From: Paenibacillus sabuli
GTDB lineage: Bacteria > Bacillota > Bacilli > Paenibacillales > Paenibacillaceae
Reading direction: 5' to 3'
DNA: 64,000 nucleotides
Assembly: GCF_014705605.1 (NCBI RefSeq)
Contig: NZ_JACXIZ010000013.1
Span: 1-64,000, forward strand
The notes beneath the pieces were generated by a model. It was not told the origin of the DNA. It ran no database searches and was given only the letters and a program-made list of their open reading frames with translations. Shown piece after piece: positions 1 through 7,977 of this stretch. Position 1 is the first letter of the stretch; each line of letters begins with the position of its first letter. A program made the translations under genes and the position numbers.

Positions 1-195
1 GTTGCCTACTAGCTACAGGGCAGCTTGGTCTTTACCCCGACTGAACTTCCATCAGTTAGCCAGGCCTAGCTTTGCTAGGCGCGCAACGGACACTGGCGAC
101 GCTTAGCGCCCAATTCGGCCCAGTCCGGCTCTAGCTCACTAATCCCGGTCCCGCTTGTCCCGGCCAATCCGTCCCCGGACCAGGAATCCGGCACA
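1..195. other. No gene recognised downstream of the tRNA cluster
   Basis: I see no credible coding region or RNA gene here. A short inverted repeat (GCCTAG, five bases, CTAGGC) lies near 66-82. The segment lies beyond the terminator of the minus-strand tRNA operon. Confidence 0.4.
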
Positions 196-196
196 T

Positions 197-227
197 AAAA
201 AGGGCCCCGGCGAAAACGCCGGAACCC
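197..227 (-). terminator. Rho-independent terminator of the Glu-Lys-Leu tRNA operon
   Basis: On the minus strand an 11-bp stem with a TTTT loop (arms 202-212 and 217-227, two G-T pairs) is followed by five Ts (201-197). It lies 15 bases past the 3' end of tRNA-Leu. Confidence 0.85.
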
Positions 228-242
228 TTGGTACTGCTGGTA

Positions 243-325
<83 letters not shown>

Positions 326-408
326 TTATTGGCAAGTAATGCTTCATTTCATCAGTATTGCTTCATTCCCTGCTTCGCATACCTGAACAGCGGTACGCGC
401 TACAGCCG

Positions 409-434
409 CACTTGTTTTCGAGGAAAAACAAGTG
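409..434 (-). other. Hairpin abutting the 3' end of tRNA-Lys
   Basis: Perfect 10-bp inverted repeat (CACTTGTTTT / AAAACAAGTG) immediately after, and overlapping, the encoded CCA of tRNA-Lys. It may direct 3' processing between tRNA-Lys and tRNA-Leu. It is not a standard terminator because the T run is inside the stem. Confidence 0.4.
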
Positions 435-435
435 G

Positions 436-508
436 TGAGCCATGAAGGACTCGAACCTTCGACACCCTGATTAAAAGTCAGGTGCTCTACCAACTGAGCT
501 AATGGCTC
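436..508 (-). tRNA. tRNA-Lys (anticodon TTT)
   Basis: 73-nt cloverleaf beginning GAGCCATTAGCTC, anticodon loop CTTTTAA, T-loop GTTCGAG. CCA is encoded at 435-433. Confidence 0.97.
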
Positions 509-512
509 ATGG

Positions 513-584
513 TGACCCGTAGGGGATTCGAACCCCTGTTACCTCCGTGAAAGGGAGGTGTCTTAACCCCTTGACCAACGGGCC
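513..584 (-). tRNA. tRNA-Glu (anticodon TTC)
   Basis: 72-nt cloverleaf beginning GGCCCGTTGGTC, with anticodon TTC in a CCTCC/GGAGG stem and T-loop GTTCGAA. CCA is encoded at 512-510. It is the first gene of the Glu-Lys-Leu unit, 42 bases below a promoter. Confidence 0.97.
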
Positions 585-626
585 AAAATGCATGACACAA
601 GCTTGTCTGCTAGGACAACGAGTGTT

Positions 627-655
627 ATTATATCCGAGAATCAATGCATTGGCAA
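627..655 (-). promoter_or_regulatory. Sigma-A promoter of tRNA Glu-Lys-Leu
   Basis: Minus strand TTGCCA (655-650), 17-bp spacer, perfect TATAAT (632-627). It stands just upstream of tRNA-Glu and downstream of the terminator of the Asn-Ser unit, so the cluster is two transcription units. Confidence 0.85.
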
Positions 656-729
656 GCTTTTTTTTCGAGCTTTGTTTTTCAAAAGGTTTCCGTTGCCTTC
701 CACCTTTTTTGCCGCTAATCTTGTCAAAC

Positions 730-751
730 AAAAAGGACCGCGTAACGGCCC
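730..751 (-). terminator. Terminator of the Asn-Ser tRNA unit
   Basis: Minus strand stem GGGCCG/CGGTCC with a 5-base loop (751-735), followed by five Ts (734-730). It lies about 20 bases after tRNA-Ser. Confidence 0.75.
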
Positions 752-771
752 GTCCGTTGTCGAAGAAATGG

Positions 772-859
772 CGGAGAGAGAGGGATTCGAACCCTCGCAC
801 CGCTTGCGCAGTCTAACCCCTTAGCAGAGGGTCCCCTTGAGCCACTTGGGTATCTCTCC
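772..859 (-). tRNA. tRNA-Ser (anticodon GCT)
   Basis: 88-nt class II tRNA: GGAGAGA acceptor, anticodon loop CTGCTAA, long variable arm (GCGCAAGC region) and T-loop GTTCGAA. CCA is encoded at 771-769. Confidence 0.96.
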
Positions 860-867
860 ATGAATGG

Positions 868-940
868 CTCCCCGAACAGGACTCGAACCTGTGACAACTC
901 GGTTAACAGCCGAGTGCTCTACCAACTGAGCTATCAGGGA
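868..940 (-). tRNA. tRNA-Asn (anticodon GTT)
   Basis: 73-nt cloverleaf beginning TCCCTGATAGCTC, anticodon GTT in a CTCGG/CCGAG stem, T-loop GTTCGAG. CCA is encoded at 867-865. It is the first gene of the Asn-Ser unit. Confidence 0.97.
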
Positions 941-957
941 ATGTGGCGACAAGAAAT

Positions 958-986
958 AATTTATCACGATTTATTAGGGATGTCAA
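958..986 (-). promoter_or_regulatory. Sigma-A promoter of tRNA Asn-Ser
   Basis: Minus strand TTGACA (986-981), 17-bp spacer, TAAATT (963-958). It lies over the last codons of the sprT-like gene, which is transcribed in the same direction. Confidence 0.75.
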
Positions 987-1446
987 GCGTTTCAATCCGT
1001 AATTTTCCGCGGCACACCCCGCAGGTATATTTTTGCGGGTCGATCTTGCGTTTGCGCTTGTAGATCAGCCCGCAGCCCCGGCAAATCAGGGCATAGCGAT
1101 AGGGCTCACTCCGCCGCTGGCGCTCTTGGCCCGGCAGTGCGTTGCAAAAACGGGCGCCGCCGACCTGCTTCAGCAGCAGCTTGAAGTCCCGGTCCCTATG
1201 ACGATAGCCGCGTCCCAACAAATGCAAGTGGTAATGGCACAGCTCGTGCTTGATGATTTTTTCGGTCTCTTCGAGTCCGAAGCCCGCAAGCTGTCGCGGA
1301 TTGATCTCAATATGATGCGTACCGGTGAAATAACGTCCTCCGGTCGTACGCAGCCGCTCGTTGAAGGTAGCCCGGTGACGAAAAGGCAGACCGAACGCCT
1401 CCAGCGATACGCGCTCCACCCACTTCTGAAGCGTCTCGTTATCCAT
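964..1446 (-). CDS. SprT-like zinc metallopeptidase-family protein
   Basis: 160 aa. The zinc-peptidase motif HELCH is at residues 67-71 with a further His a few residues on. The C-terminus carries a CxxC...CxxC zinc ribbon (ICRGC, CGVC), the arrangement of the bacterial SprT-like family (B. subtilis YdcK). The start at 1446 is preferred over the ATG six bases upstream because AGGAG is then 9 bases away instead of 3. It is divergent from the next gene. In Bacillus this family sits beside cmpA, and the same is true here. The substrate is unknown. Confidence 0.85.
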   Translation of the reverse strand: MDNETLQKWVERVSLEAFGLPFRHRATFNERLRTTGGRYFTGTHHIEINPRQLAGFGLEETEKIIKHELCHYHLHLLGRGYRHRDRDFKLLLKQVGGARFCNALPGQERQRRSEPYRYALICRGCGLIYKRKRKIDPQKYTCGVCRGKLRIETLDIPNKS

Positions 1447-1555
1447 ACGCATTCGCTCCTCGCTACTTGTCTTTATAAAGCCTTTTGCGCTAAACTGTCA
1501 AGTAGGAATGACGGATCTCGCAAGATCCGAACCTTGAGGGGAGTCAACTTTACAT

Positions 1556-1903
1556 ATGTCTACCATGCGTTATGTCCTGCTGAAGTCGGGCGCAGAGCTG
1601 TCCGTTGTCGAAATGCCCGCCTCGCACGCCTATCAGCTCAGCGCACTCAATCTGCGCCTGCACAAGGAACTGGACAAGCTCACCGCCGACAACGTGCCCG
1701 CCCTGCCGCATGCGATTGCCGAATGCGACAATCTGGATCTGCATGACGCTTCGATTCCCGTTGCAAGCGGCCTCGACTACATGAATGCGCTAGAGAAGCA
1801 ATTCGCGGCCATTCAGGAGAAAGCTTACCCGCTCATCGCTCTCCTGACCGAAATTCGAGCGCTGCAGGCGCAGCTGGAACAATGGTACGAGGAAGAAATG
1901 TAA
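1556..1903 (+). CDS. Hypothetical protein, helical
   Basis: 115 aa, start ATG after GAGGGGAG. The sequence is Leu/Ala-rich and predicted mostly helical, with a charged C-terminus (EQWYEEEM). There is no signal peptide or recognisable motif. It lies between the sprT-like gene (divergent) and cmpA (same strand, 75 bases on). I do not recognise the family. Confidence 0.65.
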   Translation: MSTMRYVLLKSGAELSVVEMPASHAYQLSALNLRLHKELDKLTADNVPALPHAIAECDNLDLHDASIPVASGLDYMNALEKQFAAIQEKAYPLIALLTEIRALQAQLEQWYEEEM

Positions 1904-1978
1904 GTGGACCTGCACGGGCATTCGCCTATCGCCATATCCTAGAAGCATACATTCGTTAAGCGACAGGGAGGCGAAAGG

Positions 1979-2122
1979 ATGCCGCAGTGGCTGTGCAACC
2001 AACTGATGCGCGCCTTCGAAAAGAAGGACCGCCGGCAAATCCAGCTGCTGAACGACTGCTGGTATTATTATCGCACAAAGTCGCAGCCGGCCCAGCAGCC
2101 GGCGACCGGCTACATGCCCTAA
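1979..2122 (+). CDS. cmpA: Cortex morphogenetic protein CmpA, small sporulation protein
   Basis: 47-residue frame MPQWLCNQLMRAF... with an internal QLLNDCWYYYR segment, the pattern I associate with CmpA. In B. subtilis CmpA is a short (about 37 aa) protein that ties coat assembly to cortex formation by working with ClpXP on SpoIVA quality control. A GGGAGG site lies 10 bases before the ATG. The C-terminus is about 10 residues longer and Pro/Gln-rich. Proximity to the sprT-like gene (ydcK-cmpA order) supports the call. The identification rests on recalled similarity. Confidence 0.75.
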   Translation: MPQWLCNQLMRAFEKKDRRQIQLLNDCWYYYRTKSQPAQQPATGYMP

Positions 2123-2155
2123 CTGCGCTCGTGTCTTGTGAGCGGCGCGTCCATA

Positions 2156-2211
2156 CCCCAAAAGCCGTCATGCTCCGCTCATCTTCTAGCGGAGCATGAC
2201 GGCTTTTGGGG
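2156..2211. terminator. Bidirectional terminator, 24-bp perfect stem
   Basis: Perfect inverted repeat with arms at 2156-2179 and 2188-2211 and an 8-base loop, with AAAA/TTTT inside the arms. It separates the convergent cmpA and nitroreductase genes and can serve both. Confidence 0.85.
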
Positions 2212-2226
2212 CGTATCGCCTGCGGG

Positions 2227-2910
2227 TCAGGCTTGTCCGCCGATGCCGTTCCAGTGCGTGATCTCGTCCACGCCCAGACGGGTCGTCGGCCGACCGGGCG
2301 CGGCGGCTTTGCCGATCGCAATGAGCATGACCGGCACCAGCGTCGGCGGCAGCTCGAAGGCCTGGATGAAGGCAGCCGCATCGTAACCGCCCATCGGCAC
2401 CGAATCGTAGCCGCGCGCCTTGGCGCTCAGCATGAGCTGCATCGCCACCAGCCCCCCGTCTACCAGCGCCACCTCGCGGTAGACTGCGGGATCGGCCGCA
2501 TAGCCCGCCGTCAGCCGCGCCACGAAGCTCGTCTTGATCTCCTCGGTCATATAGCCCGCCTCGACGGCGCGGCCGTAGATCGCCTCGGCCTGGCGCACCG
2601 CCTCCAGGTCCGCCAGCACGGCAACGATTGCCGACGCGTCCGCCACCTGTTGTTGGTTAAAGGCGATCGGCAGCAGCTTTTGCTTGAGCGGCGCTTCGTC
2701 GATGACCAGGAACCGCCACGGCTGCAGATTCGACGACGACGGCGCCAGCGTGGCCTCGGCCAGCAGATCCTTCAATTCCTCGCGGGATATTTTGAATGCG
2801 GGATCGTAGGCGCGGACCGAGCGGCGCGCGCGCACGACGTCCGCATAAGCTGGATTACGGTCCGTTTGCTTGCTCTCCATTTGCTGGATTTCCATTTGTT
2901 CGCTTTCCAT
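2227..2910 (-). CDS. Nitroreductase-family flavoprotein
   Basis: About 227 aa. The N-terminal RRSVRAY and the APSSSNLQPWRFLVI segment are the FMN-binding signatures of the nitroreductase family. A Gly-rich C-terminal stretch (LSAKARGYDSVPMGGYD) also fits. Family members reduce nitro compounds, quinones or flavins with NAD(P)H in the cytoplasm. Start chosen at 2910, where GGAGG lies 8 bases upstream. An ATG 30 bases earlier (2940) is open but has GGAG touching it. The first 20 residues are a Met-Glu-Ser/Gln repeat unlike the family. Confidence 0.85.
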   Translation of the reverse strand: MESEQMEIQQMESKQTDRNPAYADVVRARRSVRAYDPAFKISREELKDLLAEATLAPSSSNLQPWRFLVIDEAPLKQKLLPIAFNQQQVADASAIVAVLADLEAVRQAEAIYGRAVEAGYMTEEIKTSFVARLTAGYAADPAVYREVALVDGGLVAMQLMLSAKARGYDSVPMGGYDAAAFIQAFELPPTLVPVMLIAIGKAAAPGRPTTRLGVDEITHWNGIGGQA

Positions 2911-3043
2911 ATGCTTGCCCTCCAGTGTAGTATTCTCCATCTCCAGATAACCTCTTCTCTATTGTGTCCAATACATGGGCATGGGCATTGTCGCTTGGGG
3001 AAGCCCGATTCGTTCAGCGTGTTCGCCCGCTTCGGCGCGTCGG

Positions 3044-5290
3044 TTAATCCGGCCGCCGCATTGTGAGTCCGACCCGGCTTTTTTTCACATCGACGTTGAG
3101 CACCCATACCGTCACGTTGTCGCCGACCGAGACGACATCCATCGGATGCTTGACATAGCGGTTGCTCAGCTGCGAGATATGGACGAGCCCGTCGTTCTTG
3201 ATGCCGATGTCGACGAACGCGCCGAAGTCGATCACATTGCGCACCGTCCCCTGCAGCTCCATGCCGGGCGTGAGATCCTCGATCCGCAGCACATCGGTAT
3301 GGAAGATTGGCGCCGGCAGCTCCTCCCGCGGATCACGGCCGGGCCGGCGCAGGCTGTCGAGAATATCCCGCAGCGTCGGCACGCCGATGCCGAGCTGCGG
3401 CGCCAGCTGCTCCGGATCGGATTCGGCCAGACGGGCCGCCAGCTCTGCGCTGCCGAGCTGCGCGAGCTCGAGCCGCAGCTCGCCGAACAGCCGGTCCACG
3501 ACCGCGTACGACTCGGGGTGAATCGGCGTGCGGTCGAGCGGGTTGTCCCCGCCGGGAATGCGCAGGAAGCCGATGCATTGCTCGTACGACTTGGCGCCCA
3601 GGCGCGGCACCTGCTGGAGCTGGCTTCGATCGCCAAAGCGGCCGTTCGCGTCGCGGTAGGCGACGATGTTGCGGGCCAGCGTGGCGTTGATGCCGGCGAC
3701 ATACGCCAGCAACGAAGGCGAAGCCGTATTGACGTCCACGCCGACATGGTTGACCGCGGACTCCACGACCGCGCCGAGGCTCTCCTCCAGACGCTTCTGC
3801 CCGACGTCGTGCTGGTACTGGCCGACGCCGATCGCCTTCGGCTCGATCTTGACCAGCTCGGCGAGCGGATCCTGCAGCCGGCGCGCGATCGAGACCGCGC
3901 TGCGCTCGGCTACGTCCAGCGCGGGGAATTCCTGCTGCGCCAGCTTGGAGGCCGAGTAGACGCTTGCGCCCGCCTCGTTGACGATAATGTACTTGAGCTG
4001 GCCGCCGCTTCCCGAGCGTCCGCCGCGCTCGGCGATGAGGGTCGCGACGAACTGCTCGGTCTCGCGCGAGGCCGTGCCGTTGCCGACGACGATCAGATCG
4101 ACGCCGTGGCGGTCGATGAAGCCGTTCACCGCGCGCTTGGCCTCCTCGACCTTGCTGGCCGGAGGCGTCGGATAGACGACACCGACCTCGAGCAGCTTGC
4201 CGGTGTCGTCTACCGCCGCCAGCTTGCAGCCGGTCCGGTAGGCCGGATCGACGCCGAGTACTGCGCTGCCGCGGACCGGCGGCTGCAGCAGCAGGTTACG
4301 CAGATTGGCGGAGAAGATGCCGATCGCGTGCTCCTCCGCATGATCGGACAGCTCGCTGCGCAGCTCGCGCTCGATCGAGGGCGCGATCAGCCGCTTGTAG
4401 GCATCCTCGATGCAGCCGACGAGCAGCTCGCGCACGGCTGGCGAAGCCGACTGCCGGAGCGTATGCCGCTGCAGCCGGTCGTAGATACGCTCGGCCGGCA
4501 CGTCGAGCGCGACGCGCAGCACACCCTCGCGCTCGCCGCGGTTGATCGCCAGCACGCGATGCGGAGGCAGCCGCTTCACCGGCTCCTGATACGCATAGTA
4601 CATCTCGTAGACGGACTCGGCCTTGGCATCCTTGGCCTCGGTGCGCACCACGCCGTGATCCCTGGAGTAGCCGCGCACCCAGCCGCGCGTCTTGGGATCG
4701 TCGGCGAGCTGCTCGGCGATGATGTCCAGGGCACCCTGGATCGCCTCCTCCGGCGATCCGACGCCCTTGTCCGCGTCGACGTAGCGCCCGGCCTCCCCGA
4801 GCGGCGCGGCGCCTGGACGCTGCTGCTGCAGCCATTGCGCCAGCGGCTCGAGTCCGCGCTCCTTGGCCACGCTGGCGCGCGTCTTGCGCTTCTGCCGGTA
4901 CGGCCGATACAGATCCTCGATCTCCTGCAGCTTGCCTGCCTCGCCGATCGCTTGCCGCAGCTCGGCGGTCAGCTTGCCCTGCTCGTCGATCAGCCGCACG
5001 ACCTCGCGCTTGCGGGCCTCCAGATTGTGCAGATACGCCAGCCGCTCCTCGATGTCGCGCAGCTGCGTCTCGTCCAGCTCGCCTGTCGCTTCCTTGCGGT
5101 AGCGGGCGATGAACGGGATCGTGTTCCCTTCCTCCAGCAGCTGCACGGCAGCGTGCACCTTGCGCTCCGGGAGACGGAGCTCGTCCGCGATCTGCCGCTC
5201 CAGGCGTGCGCGCTGCTGTCGCAGCTCCTCCTGGGACGGCTCGCCCGCGGCTCCCCGCTCCTGCGCGGCCGTGTCGTTCAATGATGCCAC
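3044..5290 (-). CDS. tex: Tex family S1 RNA-binding protein
   Basis: 748 aa, a full-length Tex/YhgF protein. The N-terminal helical region includes EEGNTIPFIARYRKEATG (residues 53-70). The YqgF/RNase H-like domain begins near residue 335 (LGVDPAYRTGCKLA), followed by helix-hairpin-helix repeats (LLAYVAGINATLARNIV) and a C-terminal S1 domain (GMELQGTVRNVIDFGAFVDIG). Tex binds RNA and the transcription machinery and is linked to transcription-translation surveillance. GTG start with AGGAGGGG 5-6 bases upstream. Confidence 0.95.
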   Translation of the reverse strand: MASLNDTAAQERGAAGEPSQEELRQQRARLERQIADELRLPERKVHAAVQLLEEGNTIPFIARYRKEATGELDETQLRDIEERLAYLHNLEARKREVVRLIDEQGKLTAELRQAIGEAGKLQEIEDLYRPYRQKRKTRASVAKERGLEPLAQWLQQQRPGAAPLGEAGRYVDADKGVGSPEEAIQGALDIIAEQLADDPKTRGWVRGYSRDHGVVRTEAKDAKAESVYEMYYAYQEPVKRLPPHRVLAINRGEREGVLRVALDVPAERIYDRLQRHTLRQSASPAVRELLVGCIEDAYKRLIAPSIERELRSELSDHAEEHAIGIFSANLRNLLLQPPVRGSAVLGVDPAYRTGCKLAAVDDTGKLLEVGVVYPTPPASKVEEAKRAVNGFIDRHGVDLIVVGNGTASRETEQFVATLIAERGGRSGSGGQLKYIIVNEAGASVYSASKLAQQEFPALDVAERSAVSIARRLQDPLAELVKIEPKAIGVGQYQHDVGQKRLEESLGAVVESAVNHVGVDVNTASPSLLAYVAGINATLARNIVAYRDANGRFGDRSQLQQVPRLGAKSYEQCIGFLRIPGGDNPLDRTPIHPESYAVVDRLFGELRLELAQLGSAELAARLAESDPEQLAPQLGIGVPTLRDILDSLRRPGRDPREELPAPIFHTDVLRIEDLTPGMELQGTVRNVIDFGAFVDIGIKNDGLVHISQLSNRYVKHPMDVVSVGDNVTVWVLNVDVKKSRVGLTMRRPD

Positions 5291-5403
5291 CTAGACCCCT
5301 CCTGTCTATTCATGAATTGCTTGCTCACCCTGCACGCACCCGCCAGGCCCCGCGACAAGACGCCACCGGCGGACCTGCCGGTGGCGCAGTCCTGCGCGCC
5401 ACG

Positions 5404-6048
5404 CTAGAGCTGGAGCGGCACGTGCGGATTGTGGGCTTGCTCATAGCCGATCGTCGTCTGCGGGCCGTGGCCCGGGTAGACCCGAGTCGCTGCGTCCAGC
5501 CGGTACAGCTTGCCGCGGATCGTATCGACGAGCGTACGCTCGCTGCCGCCGGGCAGATCGGTCCGGCCGACCGACTGGCGGAACAGCACGTCTCCGGAGA
5601 ACAGGTGCTCCCCGCAGTGGAAGCTGACGCTCCCCGGCGAATGGCCCGGCGTATGCGCGACGCGCAGCGTCAGCCCCGCCAGCTCCAGCACCTGCCCCTC
5701 GTCGAGCGCATACTCGGCGGCCGCCGTCTCGAGCGGCGGCGTCACCTCGCTCCAGCGCTGCGAGCCGTTTTTGCGGGCGTCGGTGAGCCAGTCCGCCTCC
5801 AGATCGTGCACATACACCGGACACTTCGCCGCTTGACGCAGCGCCTCGACGCCGCCCATGTGATCGAAGTGCGCGTGCGTGAGCAGGATCGCCTCCACCT
5901 GGAGCTGCAGCGCGGCGATTCGCTTCAACAGGCGCTCCGGGCCCATTCCCGGGTCGATCACGACGGCGCGGCCCGGGGCCGCGCCGTGCAGCAGATACGC
6001 GTTGGTCTGGAGCGGGCCGAGGGTGAACGTCTCGATCTGCATACTCAC
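5404..6048 (-). CDS. MBL-fold metallo-hydrolase (glyoxalase II-like, YqgX type)
   Basis: 214 aa. The metallo-beta-lactamase motif THAHFDH (57-63) is present, followed by HTPGHSPGS, FSGDVLF and a C-terminal PGHGPQTTIG, which together give the dinuclear metal ligands of the glyoxalase II-like group. Likely a cytosolic thioester hydrolase. The GTG start overlaps the stop of the thioredoxin-like gene by four bases (GTGA), so the two are translationally coupled. Confidence 0.9.
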   Translation of the reverse strand: MSMQIETFTLGPLQTNAYLLHGAAPGRAVVIDPGMGPERLLKRIAALQLQVEAILLTHAHFDHMGGVEALRQAAKCPVYVHDLEADWLTDARKNGSQRWSEVTPPLETAAAEYALDEGQVLELAGLTLRVAHTPGHSPGSVSFHCGEHLFSGDVLFRQSVGRTDLPGGSERTLVDTIRGKLYRLDAATRVYPGHGPQTTIGYEQAHNPHVPLQL

Positions 6049-6611
6049 AGTCCCGAGATCAGCTCCCGCAGCTCCCGCAGGATCACGGCCTGGTAGCCTG
6101 TGCCTTCGCCGTAGCGGGCGCCCATTTCCTTGCGCGCGACGGCCAGATTATCCTGGTAATCCGCCGCCTCGCGGTCGGGATTGGCCTGCTTGAAGGCCGC
6201 CATGACCGCCTGGACATGCGCCGGACGAGGCCCCCACTGTCCGAGCACATAGCCGCCGGTATCGGCTACGATCACGATCGGCACCGCCTCGCCGCCCATG
6301 GTGAGGAATTGCTGCATCGTGTCGGGATGCTCCTCCTTGATCAGCACCTCCGTCGGGATGCCGCTGCCTTCGAGCGCGCGGAAGACGACCGGAATGTTTT
6401 TGACGACATCGCCGCACCATTCTGCCATCAGGATCAGGACGCGCAGGTCGTCGCGGTTGTTGAGCGATGCGAAGAAGGCCTTGTCTTCCTCGCTCGGCCA
6501 GGCGAATTGGTCGTAGAGCTCGGTGAACTGGGCTTTATTGCGGTCCATGCCGTCCATGAATTGCTGCGGGCTGATGCCCTGGTTCAGCTTATCCGATACA
6601 TTTTTGCTCAT
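6045..6611 (-). CDS. Thioredoxin-family protein
   Basis: 188 aa from the ATG at 6611, preceded by GGAAGG with 6-base spacing. A further 13 upstream codons are open but lack a ribosome site. The thioredoxin-like fold is shown by LILMAEWCGDVVKNIPV, where the usual CxxC is reduced to a single Cys (WCGDV), and by a cis-Pro-like segment GGEAVPIVIV. This matches the Thioredoxin_9 group common in Firmicutes. With one Cys it is unlikely to be a classical dithiol reductase. Coupled to the MBL hydrolase downstream. Confidence 0.85.
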   Translation of the reverse strand: MSKNVSDKLNQGISPQQFMDGMDRNKAQFTELYDQFAWPSEEDKAFFASLNNRDDLRVLILMAEWCGDVVKNIPVVFRALEGSGIPTEVLIKEEHPDTMQQFLTMGGEAVPIVIVADTGGYVLGQWGPRPAHVQAVMAAFKQANPDREAADYQDNLAVARKEMGARYGEGTGYQAVILRELRELISGL

Positions 6612-6728
6612 TGTTTTCCTTCCTCTCCTCCCCCTGCGGGGCGTGGTCAAGATTGGTCAAGATACGCCTATTGTACCAAATGCCCGCAGCGCCCGACAAC
6701 GCACCCTGCCACATTGCCTGAATTAGGC

Positions 6729-7340
6729 CTAAATCGCCCCCTGCTTGCGCCGGGCAAGCCGGACGATATACCAGCCGATCAAGAACGCCAGCGCGACGAT
6801 CACCGCCGGCCGGATATAGGGGCCGGCCAGCTCGCCCGCTTGCTGCCAGCGCTCGCCCAGCGTCATGCCCAGATATACGAAAAGCACGGTCCATGGCAGC
6901 ACCGCCAGCGCCGTCAGCAGCGTAAACAGGCCGAGGGGCATACGGGCGATCCCGGCCGGAATCGAGATCGCATGGCGCAGCAGCGGCACGAAGCGCGCAA
7001 AAAAAATAACGCCTGCGCCGTAGCGCCGAAACCACTGCTCGGACCGCTCCAACTGGCGCGGACCGATATGGACGTAGCGTCCGATGCGCTCCAGCAAGGC
7101 GCGCCCCCCGTAGCGCCCAAGCGCGTACATCAGCAGCTGCGCCACCGTCCCGCCGACAGTGCCGTAGGCGATCGCTTCGCCAAAGCCGAGCTCGCCGCGC
7201 GCGACCAGATAACCGCCGTAGGCGAGCACAATCTCGCTCGGGATCACCTCCAGCATCAGTCCGAGCAGGATGCCGATGCCGCCCAGTTGCTGCAACCCGT
7301 GCAATACATAAAGTCCAAATTCGGCAAGTCTCTCCATCAT
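6729..7340 (-). CDS. DedA-family membrane protein
   Basis: 203 aa, five or so hydrophobic segments. The EVIPSEIVLAYGGYL and FFARFVPLLRHAISIPAGIARM stretches are the re-entrant motifs of DedA proteins, which act as lipid (undecaprenyl phosphate or phospholipid) scramblases or transporters. In the first motif the acidic residues are retained, and the Arg of the second (R-F-V-P) is present. Start at 7340 with AAGGAG 11 bases upstream. Divergent from the cupredoxin gene. Confidence 0.9.
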   Translation of the reverse strand: MMERLAEFGLYVLHGLQQLGGIGILLGLMLEVIPSEIVLAYGGYLVARGELGFGEAIAYGTVGGTVAQLLMYALGRYGGRALLERIGRYVHIGPRQLERSEQWFRRYGAGVIFFARFVPLLRHAISIPAGIARMPLGLFTLLTALAVLPWTVLFVYLGMTLGERWQQAGELAGPYIRPAVIVALAFLIGWYIVRLARRKQGAI

Positions 7341-7443
7341 GGCTTGTTCCGCTCCTTCCCGAGCCGCTGCAAGCTGTCATGCCTTGACAAGCCTGCGCAT
7401 AGACTAGCCTATGAAGCCAATCTCCCAAAAATGAGGTGTGGGC

Positions 7444-7890
7444 ATGTCCAAAATTTATGTCGTCAGTCGCAAGCAGCTGAAATGGGCTGCGGTGCTGCTG
7501 AGCGCGGCGGTCGCGCTGGTCGTGTATCTGGGCTGGGACGAGACGCGCGCCGTGAGCTCGGCCCCGTCGGAGGAACGCGTCATTCATCTGATCACGACCG
7601 AATTCAAAACGACGACCGCCGACGGCAAGGCGCTCGAGGTGTACCGCTTCGATCCCGGCACCGTGGTCGTGCAGCGCGGCGAGCCGACGCAGCTCAACAT
7701 TACCGGCGTCAACGGCCAGAGCCACCCGTTCGTCATCGAGGGCCTCGATATCCGCGGCGAGGTCAAAAAGGGCGAGACCACCGTCGTTCGCTTCACAGCC
7801 GAGAAGCCCGGCACTTATCCAATCGTCTGTCTGACGCACAAGGACCTGCATCAAGGCGGGCCGATGGTCGGCTATCTGGTCGTCCAGTAG
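7444..7890 (+). CDS. Membrane-anchored cupredoxin-domain protein
   Basis: 148 aa. An N-terminal signal anchor (WAAVLLSAAVALVVYLGW) leads to an extracellular beta domain. Candidate type 1 copper ligands are His in SHPF and the CLTHKDLHQGGPM segment (Cys, His, Met). Likely a small electron carrier or copper-binding protein on the outer face of the membrane. ATG 7444 is preferred over the upstream GTG because GAGGTG then lies 5-6 bases away. Confidence 0.85.
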   Translation: MSKIYVVSRKQLKWAAVLLSAAVALVVYLGWDETRAVSSAPSEERVIHLITTEFKTTTADGKALEVYRFDPGTVVVQRGEPTQLNITGVNGQSHPFVIEGLDIRGEVKKGETTVVRFTAEKPGTYPIVCLTHKDLHQGGPMVGYLVVQ

Positions 7891-7977
7891 CGCCGTTCTC
7901 CGTACCCATGCCGCCTTCTGCTGTGTCCGACCGCTCCGCAGGCGCATAGGATGCAAGCAGGAGAGGAGTGAGGGCCT

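Noticed and set aside
2975-5284. 769-aa open frame on the plus strand
   Set aside because: It mirrors tex on the opposite strand. The minus frame has Tex domains in order, a ribosome site and a normal start, whereas the plus frame has only Arg/Ala/Leu-rich composition from GC bias.
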